A stretch of 6,897 nucleotides of DNA from an uncultured Rhodospirillales bacterium (GTDB taxonomy: Bacteria; Pseudomonadota; Alphaproteobacteria; Acetobacterales; Acetobacteraceae): NCBI GenBank assembly GCA_903928045.1, contig CAIYPH010000714.1, positions 1-6,897 of the forward strand, given 5' to 3'. Both the position numbers and the translations under genes were made by a program. The first letter of the stretch is position 1. Each line of letters opens with the position of its first letter. The notes under the pieces were generated by a model that made no database searches, was not told the origin of the DNA, and worked only from the letters and a program-made list of their open reading frames with translations. Of the stretch, positions 1-5,810 are shown piece after piece.

Positions 1-110
1 TTACCCACTAGGGCCTCAGGCGCACCCCCGCCCAGATGAGTACGGCGAAGCCATGAAACGGATCAAAAAGTTTTTTTGGTTCTTTTTGTTCACAAAAAGA
101 ACACCCTTGG
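1..110 (+). repeat. Composite palindromic repeat, copy 1 (right half; left end outside the window)
   Basis: This is the right part of the AT-rich composite repeat also seen at 2782-2930 and 5811-5947. Seen: an A-run/G/T-run box at 65-77, then hairpin arm A with a perfect 10-bp stem (GTTCTTTTTG 79-88, loop TTCA 89-92, CAAAAAGAAC 93-102), then ACCCTT. The preceding 1-64 corresponds to the element core: its end (GTACGGCGAAGCCATG, 40-55) resembles GTACGCCAACGGCATG of copy 2. The left hairpin arm would lie upstream of the window. The hairpin ends only 18 nt before the ATG of the next gene, so it would sit in or next to that gene's leader. Confidence 0.8.
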
Positions 111-120
111 GCTCTCCCGC

Positions 121-489
121 ATGAGCGACCTCTTCGCCCCCTCCGGCGGCTGGCGCGTGCGCATCCGTGATCTCTCGGGCGGCGCCGAGGACGGCATTTC
201 CGAGGAGATTGGCGGCTTCCCCACCCTGATGCAGGCCAACGAGTTCGCGCGGCGCTATGTGCGCGACAGCGTGGAGCTGTGCCGCGCGGGTGGGCTGACC
301 GGCCGCGAGGTGATCGACGCCTGGTTCGCCTTCGGGGAGGACGCCGAGGTGGTCGACGCCGGCGAGGGGGGCTGGAAGAGCGGGCCGGAGATCGCGCTGT
401 TCGCCGATAATCCCGCCGACAGGCATGACCGCAACTGGCGCGCGCTCGACCCCAGGGGAGATGACGCCGAGGAGGAGGACGAGGAATGA
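121..489 (+). CDS. Small acidic protein of unknown function (122 aa), first gene of the operon
   Basis: I do not recognise this family. The ATG at 121 gives 122 residues. An in-frame TTG at 76 would prepend 15 residues translated from the hairpin repeat, which I regard as an artefact. No strong Shine-Dalgarno precedes 121, only GGGCTCTCCCGC, so the start is not certain. Visible features: an N-terminal WRVRIRDL beta-like segment, a central helical stretch (NEFARRYVRDSVELCR), a WFAFGEDAEVV segment, a late WRALDPR, and a strongly acidic tail (DDAEEEDEE). There is no signal peptide or membrane segment, so it is probably cytosolic. The final codons overlap the transporter start in an ATGA junction, and the purine-rich codons of the acidic tail supply that gene's ribosome binding site. 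Translational coupling makes a role linked to the transporter possible but unproven. Confidence 0.8.
   Translation: MSDLFAPSGGWRVRIRDLSGGAEDGISEEIGGFPTLMQANEFARRYVRDSVELCRAGGLTGREVIDAWFAFGEDAEVVDAGEGGWKSGPEIALFADNPADRHDRNWRALDPRGDDAEEEDEE
471..478 (+). promoter_or_regulatory. Ribosome binding site of the MFS transporter inside the upstream gene
   Basis: GGAGGAGG lies 7 nt before the ATG at 486. It is embedded in the codons for the acidic C-terminal tail of the 121-489 gene. It supports the start at 486 and coupling through the 4-nt ATGA overlap. Confidence 0.75.
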
Positions 490-1787
490 GCCAGTCGGCA
501 CCCCAGGAAAGCTTCGCCGATATGCGCAGCCGCATCGGCTCGATCTTCGGCGGCTCGATCGGCAATTTGATCGAGTGGTTCGATTTCTACATCTATAATT
601 TCTTCGCGCTCTATTTTGCCAAGGCGTTTTTCCCCGGCAAGGACCCGACGGTTCAGCTGCTCAACGCCTTCGGGATCTATGCGATCGGCTTCGTGATCCG
701 GCCGGGGGGTGGGTGGGTGCTCGGCGCCTATGCCGATCGGGCCGGGCGGCGGGCGGCGCTGACGCTCTCGGTGGTGCTGATGTGCTTCGGCTCGCTGATG
801 ATCGCGCTGGCGCCGACCTATGAGTCGATCGGCATCTTCTCGCCGCTGCTGCTGCTGGCCGCGCGGCTGGTGCAGGGGATTTCGCTGGGCGGCGAATATG
901 GCGCGTCCGCGACCTATCTCAGCGAAATCGCCGTGTCGCGTCATCGTGGTTTCTACTCGTCCTTTCAATATGTTACGCTGATCGGCGGGCAATTGCTCGG
1001 CAGCGCGACGCTGCTGGTGATGCAGCAGGTCTATACCGCGCCGCAGCTCGAGGCCTGGGCCTGGCGCATCCCCTTCTTCATCGGCGCCGCCTGCGCCCTG
1101 TTCGGGCTGTGGCTGCGGCGCAACCTGAAGGAGACCGAGGCCTTCGCGAAGGTGCAGGCGCAGAAGGACCGCCCGGCGCTGCTTCCCGCGCTGCTGCGCC
1201 ATCCCCGCGAGATTCTGCTGGTGTTCGGCCTCACCATGGGCGGCACCACCGCGTTCTACACCTACACCACCTATATGCCGACCTTCCTGGTCAACACCGT
1301 GAAGCTCTCGCGCGATCAGGCGACGCAGATTTCCTTCATCAGCCTGCTGCTCTACGCGGCGATGCAGCCGCTGTTCGGCGCGCTGTCCGACCGCATCGGC
1401 CGCCGTCCGGTGCTGATGTTCTTCGGCATCGCCGGCACGCTGCTCACCGTGCCGCTGTTGACCTGGCTCTCCGGCACGCGGGACTACATGACGGCGCTCG
1501 GGATCGTGCTGATCGCGCTGGTGGTGGTCTCCGGCTACACCTCGATCAACGCGGTGGTGAAGGCCGAGCTGTTCCCCGCCGGCATCCGCGCGCTGGGCGT
1601 CGGTCTGCCCTATGCGGTGGCGGTGTCGCTGTTCGGCGGCACGGCGCCTTATATCGCGCTGTGGTTCAAGGACCAGGGGATGGAGAGCGGCTTCTACTGG
1701 TACGTCACCGCGCTGGTGCTGATTTCGCTCATCGTCTACGCCGGCATGCGTGACACCAAGCACCATTCCCATATCGACCGCGATTGA
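486..1787 (+). CDS. kgtP: MFS metabolite:H+ symporter, KgtP-like alpha-ketoglutarate/dicarboxylate permease
   Basis: This is a 433-residue inner-membrane transporter of the metabolite:H+ symporter branch of the major facilitator superfamily, with 12 predicted helices. Diagnostic segments seen: GNLIEWFDFYIY in helix 1 (residues 26-37), motif A GAYADRAGRR after helix 2 (80-89), GGEYGASATYLSE (135-147), SFQYVTLIGGQLL, WRIPF (193-197), the repeated motif A GALSDRIGRR (298-307), and FPAGIRALGVGL near the end. From memory of E. coli KgtP, many of these segments match nearly word for word, including the arginines in GRR and WRIPF and the late FYWYVT. Length fits the family. By inference it imports 2-oxoglutarate or a related dicarboxylate with protons. 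ShiA, ProP and CitA are relatives, so the exact substrate is less certain than the family. It is the middle gene of the operon, with an ATGA overlap upstream and a 10-nt gap to the kinase downstream. Confidence 0.9.
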   Translation: MSQSAPQESFADMRSRIGSIFGGSIGNLIEWFDFYIYNFFALYFAKAFFPGKDPTVQLLNAFGIYAIGFVIRPGGGWVLGAYADRAGRRAALTLSVVLMCFGSLMIALAPTYESIGIFSPLLLLAARLVQGISLGGEYGASATYLSEIAVSRHRGFYSSFQYVTLIGGQLLGSATLLVMQQVYTAPQLEAWAWRIPFFIGAACALFGLWLRRNLKETEAFAKVQAQKDRPALLPALLRHPREILLVFGLTMGGTTAFYTYTTYMPTFLVNTVKLSRDQATQISFISLLLYAAMQPLFGALSDRIGRRPVLMFFGIAGTLLTVPLLTWLSGTRDYMTALGIVLIALVVVSGYTSINAVVKAELFPAGIRALGVGLPYAVAVSLFGGTAPYIALWFKDQGMESGFYWYVTALVLISLIVYAGMRDTKHHSHIDRD

Positions 1788-1790
1788 GGA
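1786..1790 (+). promoter_or_regulatory. Ribosome binding site fixing the kinase start at 1798
   Basis: GAGGA overlaps the transporter's TGA stop and sits 7 nt before the ATG at 1798. It favours 1798 over an in-frame upstream ATG at 1750 that lies inside the transporter gene. Confidence 0.7.
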
Positions 1791-1797
1791 CCCATAC

Positions 1798-2781
1798 ATG
1801 ACCGCTCCCCGCTACGATGTCCTCGGCATCGGCAACGCCATTGTTGACGTTGTCGCCCCGGTCGATGAGGCGTTCCTGTCGCGCCACGACATGCACAAGG
1901 GCGCGATGGCGCTGATCGATACCGCGACGGCGGATGCGCTGTATGCGGCGATGCCGCCGGCGGCGGAGACCTCGGGCGGGTCGGCGGCCAATACCTGCGC
2001 GGTGGCGGCGATGCTGGGGGCGAAGGTGGCGTATCTCGGCAAGGTCGCCGATGACCAGCTTGGCCGGGTGTTCCGCCACGATATCGGCGCGGTGGGGGTG
2101 CATTTCCCCACCGGCCCGCTGCTGGAGGGCGCGCCGACCGCGCGCTGCCTCATCATGGTGACGCCGGATGGGCAGCGCACGATGAACACCTATCTCGGGG
2201 CCTGCGTCAGCTTCGGCGAGGCGGATGTGGACGAGGCGCTGGTGGCCAGTGCCGCGGTCACCTACCTCGAAGGCTATTTGTTCGACCCCCCGGAGGCGCA
2301 GGCCGCGTTTCGCCGTGCCGCCAAGGCCGCGCATGCGGCGGGCCGGCAGGTGGCGCTCTCCTTGTCGGACGCGTTCTGCGTCAATCGCCATCGCGCGGCG
2401 TTCCGTGAGTTGGTGAACGGGCATGTCGATATCCTGTTCGCCAACGAGGCGGAGATCACCGCGCTCTACGAGACCAACACCTTCGCGGAGGCCGCCGCCT
2501 GGGCGCGGCGCGACGTGGCGCTGGCGGCGCTGACGCGCAGCGAGGCGGGCAGCCTGATCATCCGCGGCGGCGAGACCGCGGAGGTGGCGGCGGTGCCGAC
2601 GACGGTGGTGGATACCACCGGGGCGGGCGATGCCTATGCCGCCGGATTCCTCGCCGGGCTGACCGCCGGGAAGCCGCTGGCGGACTGCGGGCGGCTGGGC
2701 AGCGTGGCGGCGGCGGAGGTGATCAGCCATTACGGGGCGCGGCCGCAGGCGGATCTCAAGGTATTGGCGGGTTTAGGGTAG
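1798..2781 (+). CDS. PfkB-family carbohydrate/nucleoside kinase, probable adenosine kinase
   Basis: This 327-residue cytosolic kinase of the PfkB/ribokinase fold has the family's usual length. Seen: N-terminal strand YDVLGIGNAIVDVV with the substrate-binding Asp (D17), the glycine-rich GGSAANT box (60-66), NEAE (216-219, the Mg/phosphate-associated motif), and the C-terminal PfkB signature DTTGAGDAYAAGF (272-284) with anion-hole glycines and presumed catalytic base D278. The overall pattern, including LYGxx-type lid features and GNAIVD, resembles proteins annotated as adenosine kinase in alphaproteobacteria. Such enzymes phosphorylate adenosine to AMP with ATP. A ribokinase or other sugar kinase cannot be excluded, because substrate residues are not conclusive by eye. 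It is the last gene of the operon. Its TAG stop at 2779-2781 abuts the AT-rich repeat, and the stop lies within sequence shared with the repeat copy at 6863. Confidence 0.85.
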   Translation: MTAPRYDVLGIGNAIVDVVAPVDEAFLSRHDMHKGAMALIDTATADALYAAMPPAAETSGGSAANTCAVAAMLGAKVAYLGKVADDQLGRVFRHDIGAVGVHFPTGPLLEGAPTARCLIMVTPDGQRTMNTYLGACVSFGEADVDEALVASAAVTYLEGYLFDPPEAQAAFRRAAKAAHAAGRQVALSLSDAFCVNRHRAAFRELVNGHVDILFANEAEITALYETNTFAEAAAWARRDVALAALTRSEAGSLIIRGGETAEVAAVPTTVVDTTGAGDAYAAGFLAGLTAGKPLADCGRLGSVAAAEVISHYGARPQADLKVLAGLG

Positions 2782-2930
2782 GGAAGCGCTTCTCTTATGG
2801 AAAAAAAGAAGCAAAAAACTTTTATCCACCTGGTGTTTACCGCTCCCGACTAACCGCGGGGTGTACGCCAACGGCATGGATGGACCAGAAAGTTTTTTTG
2901 GTTCTTTTTGTTCACAAAAAGAACACCCTT
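2782..2930 (+). repeat. Composite palindromic repeat, copy 2 (complete, about 149 bp)
   Basis: Order seen: GGGAAGCG; hairpin arm B at 2788-2812 (GCTTC..GAAGC with an A/T stem carrying two mismatches); box AAAAAACTTTT 2813-2823; a 65-nt GC-rich core 2824-2888; the inverse box AAAGTTTTTT 2889-2898; then hairpin arm A (GTTCTTTTTG 2901-2910, loop TTCA, CAAAAAGAAC 2915-2924) and ACCCTT. The two ends align as imperfect terminal inverted repeats of about 44 bp. The core shares TACCGCT (2838-2844) and GCCAACGGCA (2867-2876) with the inverted copy at 5811-5947. It lies between the kinase stop and the promoter region of the PEP-CTERM gene. The hairpins lack a downstream U-tract, so this is not a classical intrinsic terminator. 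Confidence 0.85.
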
Positions 2931-2977
2931 CCAGCTCACCGTCTTCGACGAGTGACGTCTCAAATTGCGCCACTTGA

Positions 2978-2991
2978 GTCGCAATTGCGAC
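2978..2991 (+). promoter_or_regulatory. 14-bp perfect palindrome, candidate operator
   Basis: GTCGCAATTGCGAC is a perfect 14-bp palindrome. A further half-site, AATTGCG, stands at 2963-2969, with its inverse CGCAATT inside the palindrome. The site lies 15 bp upstream of a TTGACA box at 3007, a fitting place for an activator or repressor of the PEP-CTERM gene. The regulator is unknown. Confidence 0.45.
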
Positions 2992-3006
2992 CGAATCGGC
3001 CCGCGC

Positions 3007-3035
3007 TTGACAAAAATAAACAAAACGTGACAGAG
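3007..3035 (+). promoter_or_regulatory. Candidate sigma70-type promoter of the PEP-CTERM gene
   Basis: A perfect -35 hexamer TTGACA (3007-3012) is followed by an A-rich spacer. No good TATAAT match is visible at 16-18 nt spacing (ACAGAG or CAGAGT), so the -10 is weak or atypical. Position relative to the gene start (about 25 nt to the coding region) is plausible. Confidence 0.4.
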
Positions 3036-3043
3036 TTGTGGCC

Positions 3044-3048
3044 GGAGG
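3044..3048 (+). promoter_or_regulatory. Ribosome binding site supporting the GTG start at 3061
   Basis: GGAGG is followed by 12 nt and then GTG at 3061. The spacing is somewhat long, but no better Shine-Dalgarno stands before the alternative starts at 3124 (GTG) or 3133 (ATG). Confidence 0.5.
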
Positions 3049-3060
3049 TCGACAATTCCC

Positions 3061-4548
3061 GTGACACCGATCATTGGCTTACCCGCGCCCGAACGTTTGA
3101 GGCACCCGCCATTGCGCGGCGGGGTGTCCATCATGGCGCTGCTCGGCGTGGTGCTGCCGTGGGCGGCGGAGGCGGCCTGCACGCCGTCGAGCCAGTCGGT
3201 CAGCACAGGGGTGACCGGGCCGGTGACCGCCGATGGCGGGAGCATCACCATCACCGGGACCGGGGCGGTCAGCGGCTCGGCCAATGGGATCGACCTGACC
3301 GCGTGCGGCGAGACGTCGGTGGGCAATGCCGGTAGCGTGACGGCGAGCGGCCGAGGGGTGGCGGTTGTGGCCTATACGCTAGGCACGCTCACCAACACCG
3401 GCGCGATCACCGGCGGCAGCACGGGGGTGAGCAGCGCCGGGACCATCACCCAGTTCACCAACGGCGGCAACGTGACCGCGACCGGCAAGGGCACGGTCAG
3501 CGGGTTCAGCAATACCGGCAGCGTCGGCACGCTGACCAATTCCGGCACCATCCGCTCCGGCGGCTATGGCGTGATCAATACCGGGGGGACGCTCGGCAGC
3601 GTCACCAATACCGGCAGCATCATCGGCGGCACCGCGGGGCTGCGGGAGAATGGCGGCAGCATCACGACATTGTCCAACACCGGGGTGGTGAGTGGCGGCA
3701 GTTTCGGCATCCGGCTCTCCGGTGCCACGCTGGGCGGGCTCAACAACGGCGCCAGCATCACCGGCACGCGCTACGGGGTGAGCAACAGCGGCGGCACGGT
3801 GGGGCCGCTGGTCAATAGCGGCACCATCTCCAGCGCCACCGCGATCTACAGCGGCGGGGCGGGGGCGGCGATCGGCGCGGTGACCAATACCGGCACGGTG
3901 AGCGGCAACGTGACCGTGCAGAACCAGAACCTCGCCATTTCAGGCGGCAGCGGGCTGGTGTTCGGCACGCTGACCAACGGGGCGATCACCGTCAGCAACG
4001 GCAATCTGGCGCTGACCGGCAACCAAATGCTGGATCAGGACGTCAACGTGAACGGCGGCGCCGGGACGATGAGCACCACCGGGGTGCTGCGGATGTCCGC
4101 GCGCCATCTCGTGACCGGCGCGGTGAGCCTGAGCAGCGGGACCTTCGATGTGCTGGCCGCCGGCGCCGCCACCGGCCAGTATGGCGGGCTGTCGGTGACG
4201 GGGGCGGTGACGCTGGCGGGCGGGCTCGCGCTCGATCTGACTGGCGGCTACGCCCTCTCCAAGGGCGACACGTTCGACCTGATCGACGACTACAGCAGCA
4301 TCTCCGGCAATTTCGTCGGCCTCGCGGTCAACGGCGCCAGTTGCGCCGGGCTTGCCGCCAACCAGTGGCGCTGCGCGGTGGGGGGCGGCGCGGTCGCCAC
4401 CATCGCCGCGGTGACCGTGGCGAGCCAGCTCGACCTGGTGGTGCAGGATGTGCCCGAGCCGGCCTCGTTCGGCATGTTCGCCGCCGCGCTGGCCGGGCTT
4501 GCCTGGATGACGCCGCGGCTCAGCCCCCGACGCCAACGACGAAGCTGA
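3061..4548 (+). CDS. Secreted beta-helix-like repeat protein with PEP-CTERM sorting signal
   Basis: The GTG start gives 495 residues. Seen: an N-region with Arg residues (RLRHPPLRGG), a hydrophobic stretch (VSIMALLGVVLPWAA, 22-36) and an AEA-type signal peptidase site near residue 38. Starting at the ATG at 3133 would leave a signal peptide without a charged N-region. Residues 101-282 hold about eight 22-25-residue repeats of the form GGTLGxLTNTGxIxGG, typical of right-handed beta-helix or autotransporter-passenger repeats. A beta-rich domain follows with a GDTFDLIDDYSSISGNFVGL segment. The C-terminus reads VPEPAS (464-469), a hydrophobic helix, then PRLSPRRQRRS: the tripartite PEP-CTERM signal recognised by exosortase (EpsH/XrtA-type), which processes envelope proteins. 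Four cysteines (40, 82, 428, 438) could form two disulfides. No outer-membrane beta-barrel is present. Composition is Gly/Thr/Ser/Ala-rich with few charges. It probably acts at the cell surface or in the extracellular matrix; its specific role is unknown. Confidence 0.85.
   Translation: MTPIIGLPAPERLRHPPLRGGVSIMALLGVVLPWAAEAACTPSSQSVSTGVTGPVTADGGSITITGTGAVSGSANGIDLTACGETSVGNAGSVTASGRGVAVVAYTLGTLTNTGAITGGSTGVSSAGTITQFTNGGNVTATGKGTVSGFSNTGSVGTLTNSGTIRSGGYGVINTGGTLGSVTNTGSIIGGTAGLRENGGSITTLSNTGVVSGGSFGIRLSGATLGGLNNGASITGTRYGVSNSGGTVGPLVNSGTISSATAIYSGGAGAAIGAVTNTGTVSGNVTVQNQNLAISGGSGLVFGTLTNGAITVSNGNLALTGNQMLDQDVNVNGGAGTMSTTGVLRMSARHLVTGAVSLSSGTFDVLAAGAATGQYGGLSVTGAVTLAGGLALDLTGGYALSKGDTFDLIDDYSSISGNFVGLAVNGASCAGLAANQWRCAVGGGAVATIAAVTVASQLDLVVQDVPEPASFGMFAAALAGLAWMTPRLSPRRQRRS
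3361..3906 (+). repeat. Tandem protein-coding repeats (about eight units of 66-75 bp)
   Basis: In-frame degenerate repeats inside the PEP-CTERM gene encode the LTNTG-type units: LTNTGAITGG, FTNGGNVTATG, LTNSGTIRSG, VTNTGSIIGG, LSNTGVVSGG, LNNGASITGT, LVNSGTISSA, VTNTGTVSGN. At DNA level the string ACCAATACCGGC recurs (near 3604 and 3886). Less regular related units (VGNAGSVTASG before, LTNGAITVSNG after) suggest the array is older than its best-preserved part. Confidence 0.75.
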
Positions 4549-5755
4549 CGACCGTGCCGAGCGAGCCGCCGATGTTCAGCGTTGCGACCCGCTTGGCCCC
4601 CTCCACCTGATAGGGGCCGGCCTGGCCGGTCACCTGGCGGCAGGCATCGAGCAGCATGCGGGCGCCGGTGGCGCCGACGGGATGGCCGCCGCCGATGAGG
4701 CCGCCGGAGGGGTTCACCGGCAGCTTGCCGCCGAGGGCGATCGAGCCGTCCTCCACCGCCTGCCAGCTTTGGCCGGGGGCGGTGAGGCCGAAATGGTCGA
4801 TCGCCATGTACTCGGTCGAGGTGAAGCAGTCATGCGTCTCGATGGCATCGAGCGCGTGGACGTCGGCGATGCCGGCGCGCTTCCAGGCGTCGGTGATGGT
4901 TTGGCGGACATGGGGGAAGATGTAGTCCTCGCCCTTGCTGCGCTCGACCTTGTCGAGAAAGCGCAGGGACCCGTTGCGGTGGCCCCAGCCCTGGATGCGC
5001 GGCGTGGCCTCGAGGCTGCGGCCGGTGCGCTTGGCGTGCTCGGCGGCGAAGCGGCCGGAGGCGAGCACGATGGAGGCGGCGCCATCGGTGATCTGGCCGC
5101 AATCCTGTCGGCGGGTGCCGGGTTCGATCAGGGGGTTGGCCTCGTCGTCATCGGTGAAGGCCAGCGGGTCGAACCGCCATTTGCGGGTCTGCGCGTTGGG
5201 GTTGAGCTTGGCGTTGCCGTAGTTGATCTCGGCGATACGATTGAGGTGCCGGCGGTCGAGCCCGTAGCGCTCGGCGTAGACGCCGGTGAGGCGGCCGAAC
5301 ACGGCGGGCCAGAGGAAGCGGCATTCGATGCCCTCATGGCCCTGCCAGCCCGCGGCGTTCTGGTTGGCCGAGGAGACGTCGCCCGGCAGGTTCTTCAGCT
5401 CCTCGGCGCCGACCACGAGGATGCAGTCGTAGCGCCCGGCCTCGATCTCGGCCATCGCGGTCAGCACGCCGAGCGAGGCGGAGGCGCAGGCGCCCTCATG
5501 GCGCATCGCGGGGATGCCGTAGAGCTCGGGCACCACCTGGGCGACCATGGAGCCGAGATGGGCCTGGCTGCGCTGCAGCTCGGCGAAGGCGTTGCCGACA
5601 TGGATGCTCTCGATTTCCGCGGGGAGAATCTGCGCCTGGGCGAGCGCGGTGTGGACGCTCTCGGCGATCATGTCGGAGATGTCCTTGCCCTCGCGGGAGA
5701 ACACGCGGGCGAAATCGGTCTGCGCGCCGCCAAGGATGAAAACTGGTTCGCTCAT
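4520..5755 (-). CDS. Thiolase-family protein, SCP2/SCPx-type acetyl-CoA acetyltransferase
   Basis: This 411-residue thiolase-fold enzyme has its presumed nucleophilic cysteine in HEGACASASLG (C90). The second active-site region is THDCF (H308, D309, C310), and the last is NPSGGLIGGGHPVGATG (H358). HDCF together with GGxxxNPSGGLxxxGHPxGATG is the signature of the SCP2-thiolase (lipid-transfer) branch rather than of classical biosynthetic thiolases, which have NVNGGAIALGHP and a C-terminal CxGGG. The SCP2 sterol-carrier domain itself is absent. By family knowledge it cleaves or forms 3-ketoacyl-CoA, probably of branched or steroid-like chains. Some relatives act as acyltransferases with a partner DUF35/OB-fold protein, which is not seen here. 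The start at 5755 is set by a good Shine-Dalgarno; an open frame continuing upstream to 5932 only translates the AT-rich repeat. Its 3' end overlaps the convergent PEP-CTERM gene by 29 bp. Confidence 0.88.
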   Translation of the reverse strand: MSEPVFILGGAQTDFARVFSREGKDISDMIAESVHTALAQAQILPAEIESIHVGNAFAELQRSQAHLGSMVAQVVPELYGIPAMRHEGACASASLGVLTAMAEIEAGRYDCILVVGAEELKNLPGDVSSANQNAAGWQGHEGIECRFLWPAVFGRLTGVYAERYGLDRRHLNRIAEINYGNAKLNPNAQTRKWRFDPLAFTDDDEANPLIEPGTRRQDCGQITDGAASIVLASGRFAAEHAKRTGRSLEATPRIQGWGHRNGSLRFLDKVERSKGEDYIFPHVRQTITDAWKRAGIADVHALDAIETHDCFTSTEYMAIDHFGLTAPGQSWQAVEDGSIALGGKLPVNPSGGLIGGGHPVGATGARMLLDACRQVTGQAGPYQVEGAKRVATLNIGGSLGTVVSFVVGVGG

Positions 5756-5760
5756 GTCAT

Positions 5761-5768
5761 TTCCCCTC
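5761..5768 (-). promoter_or_regulatory. Ribosome binding site of the thiolase gene
   Basis: Read on the minus strand, GAGGGGAA stands 5 nt before the ATG whose first base is 5755. This decides the start against longer upstream extensions through the repeat. Confidence 0.7.
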
Positions 5769-5810
5769 GGATTTTGGGAGAGAGGTTGGCGCAAGGAGGG
5801 GTGGGAAGGG

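Noticed and set aside
2..124. An open plus-strand frame at the window edge that stops in an ATGA overlap with the 121 gene
   Set aside because: It translates the repeat core and hairpin (KRIKKFFWFFLFTKRT). The same sequence recurs at other copies, so this is repeat sequence, not the end of an upstream gene.
255..1799. A 514-codon minus-strand frame opposite the transporter
   Set aside because: It is an Arg/His/Gln-rich translation without domain motifs. The plus strand holds a clear MFS protein, and such shadows are common in high-GC DNA.
1729..2730. A 333-codon minus-strand frame opposite the kinase
   Set aside because: Same reasoning: Arg-rich, no motif, and antisense to a protein with clear PfkB signatures.
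2788..2823. Intrinsic (rho-independent) terminator after the kinase
   Set aside because: The hairpin stem is mostly A/T and is followed by an A-run and ACTTTT rather than a U-tract directly after a GC-rich stem, on either strand. A weak termination or 3'-processing role remains possible.
3361..3906. CRISPR-like or minisatellite array
   Set aside because: The periodicity is degenerate, in frame, and explained by beta-helix protein repeats. There are no constant repeats with unique spacers.
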